A DNA stretch of 64,000 nt from assembly GCF_019603315.1 (NCBI RefSeq), contig NZ_CP080649.1, positions 759,501 to 823,500 on the forward strand. The letters run 5' to 3'. Position 1 is the stretch's first letter; each line of letters starts with the position of its first letter. Of the stretch, positions 8,313 through 15,118 are shown in pieces. A program made the translations under genes and the position numbers. The DNA is from Ruficoccus sp. ZRK36 (GTDB lineage Bacteria; Verrucomicrobiota; Verrucomicrobiia; Opitutales; Cerasicoccaceae). Below the pieces are notes generated by a model, which made no database searches, was not told the origin of the DNA, and was given only the letters and a program-made list of their open reading frames with translations.

Positions 8313-8337
8313 AAGGCATCAGGCATCTTGATGCCTT
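8313..8337 (-). terminator. Hairpin just downstream of the XRE gene
   Basis: AAGGCATC and GATGCCTT form a perfect eight-base stem around a nine-base loop, ending one base from the XRE stop codon at 8339. On the minus strand it would follow the gene directly. There is no strong T-run, so termination is likely but not certain. Confidence 0.4.
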
Positions 8338-8338
8338 C

Positions 8339-8575
8339 TCAAGGTTCCACTACTGGATCCAAGCCCTCTAGTTCCTTGATTATCTCTGACGGGAAACAGT
8401 CAAGAGCCCGTGCAATCAAGAAAATCGTAGTCAGCGTCGGCTGAAATTTACCGTTCTCGATTTCAGACAGGAAACTACGGTCTATCCCTGCTCTTTCGCA
8501 CAGACTATCCTGCGAAAGCTTCAACTGACTCCTTCTGCGAGCTATTACACGGCCAAATGCATGCTTAATATCCAA
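8339..8575 (-). CDS. XRE-family helix-turn-helix regulator
   Basis: The 78-residue protein is a single HTH_3 domain. It shows RRRSQLKLSQDSLCERAGI, then the recognition helix region DRSFLSEIENGKFQPTLTTI, and a short acidic tail. Size and sequence resemble C-protein or SinR-like autoregulators. It is divergent from the DUF4352-like gene, and a perfect 24-bp palindrome (8606-8629) lies 31 bases upstream of its start, the obvious operator candidate. A TATAAT stands at 8587-8582 on the minus strand, only six bases before the ATG, which suggests a leaderless transcript. It probably controls itself and the neighbouring element genes. Confidence 0.85.
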   Translation of the reverse strand: MDIKHAFGRVIARRRSQLKLSQDSLCERAGIDRSFLSEIENGKFQPTLTTIFLIARALDCFPSEIIKELEGLDPVVEP

Positions 8576-8605
8576 GCCATGATTATAAAAGATTTACATT
8601 GCCCC

Positions 8606-8629
8606 ATCTGTAGGATATATCCTACAGAT
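8606..8629. promoter_or_regulatory. Perfect 24-bp palindrome, probable XRE operator
   Basis: The left arm ATCTGTAGGATA is followed immediately by its exact reverse complement TATCCTACAGAT. It lies in the 104-base gap between the divergent XRE gene and the DUF4352-like gene, upstream of a minus-strand TATAAT at 8582-8587. A dimeric HTH protein would bind such a site, so repression of one or both promoters is the simplest reading. Confidence 0.75.
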
Positions 8630-8679
8630 AATTAGCCTCTGCAGTAATGCAATCTAGTCACTTAACCCATCACTGAAAC

Positions 8680-9285
8680 ATGTCCGAAACCGACGTCCCT
8701 CAACAATCGAAGAAAAAGAAAAATGGCTGCATGATCGCCATCATAGCTATTGTAGTAATCGCCATATTGGGAATCGGAGGATTTCTACTAGTAGGCGGCC
8801 TGTTTGTAACCGGAGCCGCAGTTGCCGTCGATCAGGCCATAAAGGAAGAAAACCGTATTCCAGAAGAGATATTGCCCCTCGACGGATCAACACAAACTGG
8901 CGAATACAAGATCACGGTCTATCAGGTCCAAGAATTTGATTCAGTTGGCAACGAGTTCTACTCAGAGCAAGCCTCCGAAGGAGCCACATTTGTAGCTGTA
9001 CTTTGGGGCTATAAAAACACCACCAGCACCCCAATCAGTGCCTTTGATGCCCCACGTATAGAGCTGATTTCGCCTGACCTAGCTCGCTATGATCCAGCCG
9101 TAGGAGCGAGTAGTGCCCTTGCCTCAACGATTGATGGCCTGAACCAAAAAGCGCTGAGTGACATCAATCCTGGTATAAGCGTCAAGACAGTAGACGTATT
9201 TGAGGTCAGCCAAGAGCTACTCCTGCAACCAGGCTGGACTCTTTTGATCAAAGCCGACGAAAAAGTAAGAATGAAACTCAATTAA
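8680..9285 (+). CDS. Membrane-anchored DUF4352-like protein
   Basis: The 201 residues begin with a short basic cytoplasmic stretch (QSKKKKNGC), then one long hydrophobic segment at about residues 18-45. An exported domain of about 150 residues follows. The sequence GEYKITVYQVQEFDS with a later VAVLWGYKNTTSTPIS is the 'signal, then long-range-binding immunoglobulin-like' pattern of DUF4352 (telokin-like) proteins. Function in this family is poorly known. It is divergent from the XRE gene across the palindrome and is followed after 29 bases by the secreted protein gene, probably as an operon. Codon use is AT-rich like the rest of the element. Confidence 0.6.
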   Translation: MSETDVPQQSKKKKNGCMIAIIAIVVIAILGIGGFLLVGGLFVTGAAVAVDQAIKEENRIPEEILPLDGSTQTGEYKITVYQVQEFDSVGNEFYSEQASEGATFVAVLWGYKNTTSTPISAFDAPRIELISPDLARYDPAVGASSALASTIDGLNQKALSDINPGISVKTVDVFEVSQELLLQPGWTLLIKADEKVRMKLN

Positions 9286-9314
9286 CATAAGGCATCCCTG
9301 CCTATAGTCCTCCC

Positions 9315-9728
9315 ATGAAAAAAATCGCATTATTTCTTACATTCTTATCCCTTAGCTCGTATCTATTAGCTGAGGAAAATCCACTTATAGGATACTTTAG
9401 TAATGGAGACGATTACGCAAACATTCGCATCGATAAAACTCCCCTCGGTAAATATGAACTGTACCTCAAGCAAAGCGAAGACGGCGACTGGAAAAAAGCA
9501 TGCGACCTAAGGTATCCACGATGGGAAGAGCTAAAGACATTATTTGGCGATACCGCCTTCAGAGTCGGATATGCCTTAGTTCTTCAAGAACAAGCACTGC
9601 CGAATGTAGGATTCTTTTACATCAAGCCCGGTCAATTCGGCACCACCTTCCTACCGGACCCAGTGTACTTAATGTATCTCCAAAAAGGTAACCAAACTAT
9701 AGTCATCGAGAAAGTAAAGAGGGAATAG
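9315..9728 (+). CDS. Hypothetical secreted protein of the element
   Basis: The 137-residue product has a signal peptide (MKKIALFLTFLSLSSYLLA, cleavage before EENP) and no further membrane segment. The mature part of about 118 residues includes KYELYLKQSEDGDWKKACDL and a Tyr/Phe-rich C-terminal half. I recognise no domain. It sits 29 bases after the DUF4352-like gene on the same strand, so the two are probably co-expressed and both act outside the cytoplasm. It converges on the RloC-like gene with about 50 bases between them. Confidence 0.6.
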   Translation: MKKIALFLTFLSLSSYLLAEENPLIGYFSNGDDYANIRIDKTPLGKYELYLKQSEDGDWKKACDLRYPRWEELKTLFGDTAFRVGYALVLQEQALPNVGFFYIKPGQFGTTFLPDPVYLMYLQKGNQTIVIEKVKRE

Positions 9729-9778
9729 CAGACCATCAAAAGATATATAGTGTGCCGCATTAGCCAAGAATGCCACTC

Positions 9779-11944
9779 CTACCTCATCATTACTCGGTAG
9801 TGCTCAGGATATCCAGCAGCTACAAAAACCAACCTCAAGCCCTCCTTAAAACATTCATAATCAAACTCTTTATGGTCAAATATATTTTGTCCGATAGAGT
9901 GTGATTCTCGATTCATAAACCTAGAAAACGCCGCATAGCGGTTCTCTAATAATTCCTTGCGTTGAAATACGTTATTAAAACTCTCTTTACCAATAAAACC
10001 AAAAAAATACTCGATTACATTTCTCATGCAGTTAGCTATTAAAGCAGGCGGCTGATTCGAATCTTTAATTACACTCCAATATGACTGATAGTCATTCTGA
10101 ATCTCATCATAAACCATATTATCGATCCGACTTCCATTCTCATTTTTTATTATCCTAAACAGCCGTTGAGTTTTTTCCCTTCGTTCATGTTTAACATCCG
10201 TAAGTTCGTAAAAAAAATACAAGCTATGCGTAAGAATAAAAACTTGAGAAAATGTGTCTGAGTTAAACATTTCATTTATAATCATTCTTCCCACATGAAA
10301 TATAAAAATATGGGAAAGGCTGGAAATCGGGTCATCAATGACTGCGATTTTTTTGGTACCCACCTCGTCGGCACTACGCTTTCCTTTACATAGTTCCAAA
10401 AAGTACAAGAACGTTATTATCGTCTTCTCCCCCTCGCTCAATGTACGAAACTCACTGTCATCCTTGCCTGGTCGAACTAATCGATAGAAGTCATCAGCAA
10501 CCTTAACTATATTAAACGAGTCGATTCCTAAATTTAAAAGCCCATCATTAATAGACTGCACAGCGTCATCTACGTTTACGGTGTCAGCTTGATGAAGCCT
10601 AATAGCCTCTCGATAGCCATCGAGACGTTTTTCGCATTCTAGAACGTCCGCCTCTAGCTGCGCCAATGAGCCTTGACTTTGCTTACGAGTAGCGACCCAT
10701 GTAGCAATGGTTTGATCATAGTCAAACCGCATATTTGCCCAAAACTCTTCCTTTAAAGACGCCAGCGCACGATCTCTGTTATCAATCTTACTATTATGAG
10801 ATGATATTTCTTTGTTCACATCCTCGATCAACTCATTGACGCTAGCTACCATATCACCGGATTTCTCTAGCTCCAAAGACTTGCTCGGATTGGATAACTT
10901 ATCCTCAATAATAAGTATATTTTTATCGAAACATGCCTTCATCCGATTATACCTCAGCTCAAACTCATCATGATGCTGCTTTAAGAATTGATTATCGGCA
11001 TAACGTGAAATGTCAGGAATCCGACTTATTTGGCTACGATATTCACCTAAAACATCCTTAACCGCTTTTACCTTCTCCTCGTAGCTTGTATCAAAATAAC
11101 TCCTAATTGATTCAACAACCGCCCTCGTAATTGTCTCGTTTTGGCAAAAAGGGCACTTCAAAGCCTCATCACCAACGTCATCTTTAATGTAAGCCAGCCC
11201 ATCCCGGACCCAATCAGAATTCCCCAGTTCATCGATCAATCCTGAAACAGCACTATCCTTATTACCCAAAATCGGAGCTGAAAGTATATCCGCATACTTA
11301 GATTCATCTAAATCTAAGTTGATGCCAAAAATTAAATCGCATTTCGAAGCCGATGGACCACTCAACGACTCCACCTCTTTTTTAATTTCCTGAATAGTTT
11401 TTTTAGGCTTATCTTTTGGCAAATCAACGGAGAGTATATGCTCAAAAAGCCTACTCTTGTTGCCCCTCAAACCATCTAAGCAAAATTCAAGAACACGGTC
11501 ACCTCCGCAGTATGCAGTCTTAATCTTCCAAATCGTATTTTTATGTACATCTTCCTGCCCCTGAGCATCCTCTGTAAGCTTAGCGATCTCTTGCTTCTTC
11601 AGCCGAAGTTTTTCAGTCTCCTCAGCCTTGAGCTTCGATGCATCCTGTATAGCTTTTGCTGCAGTGGAATTTTCTTTGGATAATGTAAATATTCCGGGAA
11701 GTTGATCTTTTACAAAGAAATAATCATTAATAAAGCTATCATTATACACTAAAACTTCCTCATCCTCCATCCCTTCAAAATTACAATATGCATAACGCTC
11801 GTCTTCGGGGTTATACAAATAATGAGAGAGAGTGCTTTTTCCAGTACCGTTTAGACCATAAATAAGGTTTACTTTTTTATCAGTCTCCAGTGATGTTTCG
11901 GCAACGTAGCTAGCCACACCGTTCATTGTGATTTTTGTGATCAT
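9779..11944 (-). CDS. rloC: RloC-like ABC-ATPase anticodon nuclease (phage defence)
   Basis: The 721-residue protein has an AAA_13/SMC-like split ATPase: Walker A GLNGTGKST (31-39), signature LSEGEK (502-507), Walker B KIAVIDDP (532-539) and H-loop LTHS (571-574). Coiled coils flank a CPFC pair at 264-267, the zinc hook of the RloC group. The C-terminal domain has R641-x3-E645 (MRNVIEYFF) and H682 (RESHS), matching in order and spacing the Arg-Glu-His triad of PrrC/RloC anticodon nucleases. Known RloC excises the wobble nucleotide of tRNA and is activated by DNA damage or phage infection, causing abortive infection. It stands alone, with no type I restriction genes nearby. Another AAA_13 effector type cannot be excluded. 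Confidence 0.75.
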   Translation of the reverse strand: MITKITMNGVASYVAETSLETDKKVNLIYGLNGTGKSTLSHYLYNPEDERYAYCNFEGMEDEEVLVYNDSFINDYFFVKDQLPGIFTLSKENSTAAKAIQDASKLKAEETEKLRLKKQEIAKLTEDAQGQEDVHKNTIWKIKTAYCGGDRVLEFCLDGLRGNKSRLFEHILSVDLPKDKPKKTIQEIKKEVESLSGPSASKCDLIFGINLDLDESKYADILSAPILGNKDSAVSGLIDELGNSDWVRDGLAYIKDDVGDEALKCPFCQNETITRAVVESIRSYFDTSYEEKVKAVKDVLGEYRSQISRIPDISRYADNQFLKQHHDEFELRYNRMKACFDKNILIIEDKLSNPSKSLELEKSGDMVASVNELIEDVNKEISSHNSKIDNRDRALASLKEEFWANMRFDYDQTIATWVATRKQSQGSLAQLEADVLECEKRLDGYREAIRLHQADTVNVDDAVQSINDGLLNLGIDSFNIVKVADDFYRLVRPGKDDSEFRTLSEGEKTIITFLYFLELCKGKRSADEVGTKKIAVIDDPISSLSHIFIFHVGRMIINEMFNSDTFSQVFILTHSLYFFYELTDVKHERREKTQRLFRIIKNENGSRIDNMVYDEIQNDYQSYWSVIKDSNQPPALIANCMRNVIEYFFGFIGKESFNNVFQRKELLENRYAAFSRFMNRESHSIGQNIFDHKEFDYECFKEGLRLVFVAAGYPEHYRVMMR

Positions 11945-12229
11945 AATCCGACGGCCTTGAGGTTGGGGGTTTTACTTCACAAAATCAGAAAAACACCCCA
12001 TGTATCACAAATCAAACATATTCACCCAATGGCAAGGAAAAGCTGTAACATAGAAAAACAATCTAACTATTCATAAACAAAATCTAATTCACACTCGGTT
12101 ATTATAGAATATAAATTCCATAATCAGTTACACAAGCCATTGGTTACCATTTACTTATTTTAAGACTTTTTATTTTACGCCCCACACTGATTATATTATA
12201 CTAATTCTATTATAAAAAATAATCAGTAA
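11945..12229. promoter_or_regulatory. AT-rich control region with three copies of a 9-mer
   Basis: These 285 bases separate the divergent RloC-like and tyrosine recombinase genes. ACTGATTAT occurs at 12186-12194 and in reverse orientation (ATAATCAGT) at 12120-12128 and 12219-12227. The last copy ends two bases before the recombinase ATG, so it covers the place of a ribosome-binding site, and none is visible. The pair 12186-12194/12219-12227 can fold as a nine-base stem. Autoregulation by a recombinase or the XRE protein is a guess. No coding frame is apparent. Confidence 0.6.
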
Positions 12230-12829
12230 ATGGCCCTTGGTAAGCAATCAAAGACACTTTCGAGCAAGCAGATCGATGCGATAAGTACCTACCTGCGGAA
12301 CCGCAGGAATGGGATACGAAACAATGCGATCTTCCTTCTCTCAGCCAAAGCTGGACTCCGTGCCAAAGAGATAGCCAATTTAAGATGGTCAATGGTCGTA
12401 GACTCTGATGGACACCTAACCGATACCATTAGCCTCACAGATAGCGCAGCCAAAGGTAGCTCTGGCCGGACTATCCCCATGAATAAGACCGTCTATGCTG
12501 CCCTAGATGAGCTACTCCACATCGAACAGCCGATAGATGGCTTCACGATACAGACTTCATACGTTGTACGGTCTGAACGCTCGACCAGAACAAGCCCGCA
12601 GGTCATCGTGAATATGTTCCAGCGCTGGTATCGAGAGCTTGGCTTCATTGGTTGCTCCTCTCATTCTGGGAGACGAACCTTCATCACCAACGCTGCTCGT
12701 AAAATAAGCCTAGTTGGGGGCTCCATACGTGACGTACAGGCCATCGCCGGACATAAACATCTCCAGACCACTCAACGCTACATAGAATGCGACTCTGAGT
12801 CCCAAAGAAAGGTAGTAGACCTTGTCTGA
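12230..12829 (+). CDS. Short tyrosine recombinase, catalytic domain only
   Basis: The 199 residues form a complete phage-integrase catalytic domain with R44 (AGLRAKEI), K75, H145-x-x-R148 (HSGRR), H175 (AGHKH) and nucleophile Y184 (TTQRYI). It lacks the usual N-terminal core- and arm-binding domains, so it is about half the normal integrase length. Small integron-like or XerH-type enzymes of this size exist. The 13-bp attachment core at glmS is the length expected for a tyrosine enzyme. Its stop codon overlaps the start of the serine recombinase by eight bases, implying co-translation. ATG at 12230 has no clear ribosome-binding site. Confidence 0.85.
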   Translation: MALGKQSKTLSSKQIDAISTYLRNRRNGIRNNAIFLLSAKAGLRAKEIANLRWSMVVDSDGHLTDTISLTDSAAKGSSGRTIPMNKTVYAALDELLHIEQPIDGFTIQTSYVVRSERSTRTSPQVIVNMFQRWYRELGFIGCSSHSGRRTFITNAARKISLVGGSIRDVQAIAGHKHLQTTQRYIECDSESQRKVVDLV

Positions 12830-14456
12830 AATACTCCACATCTATACACGGGTCAGTACCCAGGCTCAAAAGGAAGAAGGAACCTCTCTGGACTCCCAGA
12901 AAGAGCAAGGAATCAGAAAAGCAAAAGAGCTGGGATTTGAATATCAAATTTGGAACGAAGGCGGGCAATCAAGTAGCCATGATGACTTGAGCAACAGGCC
13001 AGTCCTGGCATCCCTGCTGGATCACATCGAAGCAGAAGAGGTAAAACACCTTTGGGTTTACAACACAGACAGGCTTTCACGAAACGATAACACGTGGAGC
13101 ATGATCCGCCTGAGCCTCGTCAAAAACACAGTCACACTCTACACCAACTCCGGCCTCTACCAGCTATCCAACGAAACCGACAAATTCACGCTAGGGATTC
13201 TTTCGTTAATGAGTTCCTACGATAATGCCCTCAGAGCCGAACGAACAAGAACAGGCAAAGTCCAGCGAGTCAAAGAAGGCTTCTGGATGGGCGGCCCACC
13301 GCCATATGGGTACAAGCTCATAAACAAAAAGCTAGAAATCGATCCAGATGAAGCCAAATGGGTGAGATTCATCTTCGAGCAGTTTAGCAAGGGACAGACC
13401 GTCAGATGGATACGAAATAAGCTTCTTGAAAACAAGGTGATGACACGGCGGAAAAACCCCGTTTGGAGCCTTGGGTCCATAGAAAAATTGCTAACCAATA
13501 CGCATTACGGCGGAAGCTACACCTACAAAGACAATAGAGACGGCAATGTACACACGAGTACCTGCCCTAGCCTGCTGCCTGCCACTCTGATAATAGAGGC
13601 ACAAAAAGAGAAGGAGCGACGGTCAAAATTCAGGGCAAAAGAAAGTAATCAGAAGCATTTCTACCTCCTGCGAGGCTTACTTCGGTGTGATCATTGCGGA
13701 GCACACTTCTCCGCTAGACGGTACGCAGTCCAAAAGCGCTCTAGCTACTACTGCCCGAGAAAGGAAAGAAATTATGCCAATGTCCCAGAACGATGCGATA
13801 ACAGTAGGTACCTGAAAATCGAAGAAACCGATGCCCTTATCGTAAGCGCCGTAAAAGAAGTCCTGGCCAACTCGGGCCTATTCAAGCAGGAGATACGAGA
13901 TCATTATCTACAGCAGAATCAAGAGCAGCTACCCAACAAAGACGCTAGGCGAAAAATCAAAGCTCGGATTAGAACACTTACCAAAGACATCAATGATATC
14001 CGGTCCAAAATAACCATACTGAAGGCAGATCATCTACTTGAAAAGACAAGCAACACTCGCCTCAGCTTCATGAAAGTCATATCCGAGATTCAACGCCGGA
14101 TGCTAGTTGCCCAAGCGGAAAAGGAAAAGCTCGAAGAGACTTTGTATAATTTCGATCATCAAGAGCAGTTAAGTGATTGGTTTACAAAATATTCAGAAAG
14201 ACTCAATGAGCTGGATGGCATGGCTGAAAAAGAATGCCAAAAGTTCCTTCAAGGCATTATCGAGTATATTTCAGTGCGCACGATCGATAAGAGGACACAC
14301 CAACTCAAAATCAAATTTCGCTTACCGTACATTAACGGATATTTAAACCCCGATCGCTCCGACGATACAGGCCAAACCCCAGAGGGACCATATGTTAAAA
14401 CCCTGACTGTTGAGGCTAAAAAAAAGCCCACAAACAAAACACTTCAGCCGAAATAA
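12822..14456 (+). CDS. Large serine recombinase
   Basis: The 544-residue protein has an N-terminal resolvase domain with nucleophile S12 (YTRVSTQAQ) and conserved DRLSRN. A recombinase domain follows (FWMGGPPPYGYKL), then a zinc ribbon with C289, C292, C311 and C325, and a C-terminal coiled coil at about 375-445. This is the full layout of a large serine integrase. The start is TTG at 12822, inside the tyrosine recombinase gene, so translation is probably coupled. The gene ends 25 bases before attR. Serine integrases usually leave only a 2-bp shared crossover, so the 13-bp repeats do not by themselves implicate it. It may act in excision, in inversion or on another site. Confidence 0.9.
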   Translation: MSEILHIYTRVSTQAQKEEGTSLDSQKEQGIRKAKELGFEYQIWNEGGQSSSHDDLSNRPVLASLLDHIEAEEVKHLWVYNTDRLSRNDNTWSMIRLSLVKNTVTLYTNSGLYQLSNETDKFTLGILSLMSSYDNALRAERTRTGKVQRVKEGFWMGGPPPYGYKLINKKLEIDPDEAKWVRFIFEQFSKGQTVRWIRNKLLENKVMTRRKNPVWSLGSIEKLLTNTHYGGSYTYKDNRDGNVHTSTCPSLLPATLIIEAQKEKERRSKFRAKESNQKHFYLLRGLLRCDHCGAHFSARRYAVQKRSSYYCPRKERNYANVPERCDNSRYLKIEETDALIVSAVKEVLANSGLFKQEIRDHYLQQNQEQLPNKDARRKIKARIRTLTKDINDIRSKITILKADHLLEKTSNTRLSFMKVISEIQRRMLVAQAEKEKLEETLYNFDHQEQLSDWFTKYSERLNELDGMAEKECQKFLQGIIEYISVRTIDKRTHQLKIKFRLPYINGYLNPDRSDDTGQTPEGPYVKTLTVEAKKKPTNKTLQPK

Positions 14457-14458
14457 AC

Positions 14459-14471
14459 TGTTATAGGAAAT
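14459..14471. repeat. Right terminal inverted repeat of the glmS element
   Basis: TGTTATAGGAAAT is the exact reverse complement of the left copy at 7248-7260. It begins two bases after the serine recombinase stop codon and ends 10 bases before attR. The ten bases between (CTACATTTCC) end in ATTTCC, a direct copy of the start of the left repeat. Confidence 0.85.
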
Positions 14472-14481
14472 CTACATTTCC

Positions 14482-14494
14482 ACGGTGGAGTAAA
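14482..14494. repeat. attR: right 13-bp direct repeat
   Basis: ACGGTGGAGTAAA repeats the glmS stop-codon region at 7236-7248. The bases before it (TTTCC) differ from glmS, so identity starts abruptly, as at a recombination boundary. With the preceding TCC it forms TCCACGGTGGA, an 11-base palindrome centred on the core. Confidence 0.85.
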
Positions 14495-14627
14495 AGGCTG
14501 CCCACCTGGGTTATACCGCAGTCAAAAAGCAGCTTATTCTCTATCATAAGAACGTATCGCCCTCGCTGTATGGGGTTGCATTATGGCATGCGTGGTCATA
14601 ATAAGTGATTATCCCACTTGTTATTAT

Positions 14628-14990
14628 ATGAGCGACCAACCTACCCCCATACCAAGACCAGCTCCCCACCTGTCCCAGAATCCTCCACCCGCTGAAAAAG
14701 CTGGCTGCCTTGAGTCCCTTCTCGGCATCCCCATCTTTCTAATTATATGCATCGGTCTCATCTGCATGATAATCGGAGCAGGTGTGGTCATTAACAAATT
14801 CGACAAAACCAAAGTTTCTCTCAACAAGAATGATGGCTCGGTTAGAGTCGAAGAGACACACTTTTGGTTCTTCAAGGAATACAAAAAATTCCAGTTCCAA
14901 GGCTCAAAATGGGTGGAGGTATCAGAAACAGGAGAAACAAAAGAGCTCTCCCAGACAGAATACCTTCTCACGGATAATTCCGCACAGTAA
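14628..14990 (+). CDS. Hypothetical membrane protein just outside attR
   Basis: The 120-residue product has a Pro-rich N-terminus (MSDQPTPIPRPAPHL), one hydrophobic segment (LLGIPIFLIICIGLICMIIG, about residues 26-45) and a charged C-terminal domain. No family is recognised. An in-frame ATG at 14583 would add 15 residues. An imperfect inverted repeat (14598-14607 with 14615-14627) ends right at the 14628 ATG, and no ribosome-binding site is visible. Composition is AT-rich and the layout (short tail, membrane helix, exported domain) resembles the element's gene at 8680. It may therefore be older element cargo, left outside the present right boundary. The 128 bases after it hold only the trpE promoter region. 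Confidence 0.55.
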   Translation: MSDQPTPIPRPAPHLSQNPPPAEKAGCLESLLGIPIFLIICIGLICMIIGAGVVINKFDKTKVSLNKNDGSVRVEETHFWFFKEYKKFQFQGSKWVEVSETGETKELSQTEYLLTDNSAQ

Positions 14991-15118
14991 AGCTACAGCT
15001 GTTTCCACAGGAACTACCCACGGCTTCAATGGCGATTTCGCCACGTTCATTCGCAACTGAAAACGGGGATTTACTCATCGCGCAGGTTCGGTTTCACTAT
15101 TAGGGTATTTTTCAAACC

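Larger units (their letters stand above)
7249..14494 (+). mobile_element. glmS-integrated defence element with paired tyrosine and serine recombinases
   Basis: About 7.2 kb of visibly AT-rich DNA sits between two 13-bp direct repeats at the glmS stop codon, with perfect 13-bp inverted repeats just inside. Contents in order: a recombinase-like fragment, an HUH endonuclease, an XRE regulator with a 24-bp palindrome, a DUF4352-like membrane protein, a secreted protein, a RloC-like tRNA nuclease, and overlapping tyrosine and large serine recombinase genes. No conjugation, phage structural or tnsABCD genes are present. The likely identity is an integrative, perhaps mobilisable, element carrying phage defence. 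Which recombinase drives integration is inferred: the 13-bp core favours the tyrosine enzyme. Confidence 0.85.

Noticed and set aside
8339-9285. XRE and DUF4352-like genes as a toxin-antitoxin pair
   Set aside because: They are divergent, and the second is a membrane-anchored exported protein with no toxin motif; an autoregulated switch explains the arrangement better.
7236-14494. The glmS-adjacent element as a Tn7-type transposon
   Set aside because: No TnsA-E homologue is encoded, the repeats are 13 bp rather than 5, and insertion is at the stop codon itself. Two site-specific recombinases are present instead.
7249-14494. The element as a prophage
   Set aside because: There are no capsid, tail, terminase, lysis or replication-helicase genes; an XRE regulator and an integrase are not enough.
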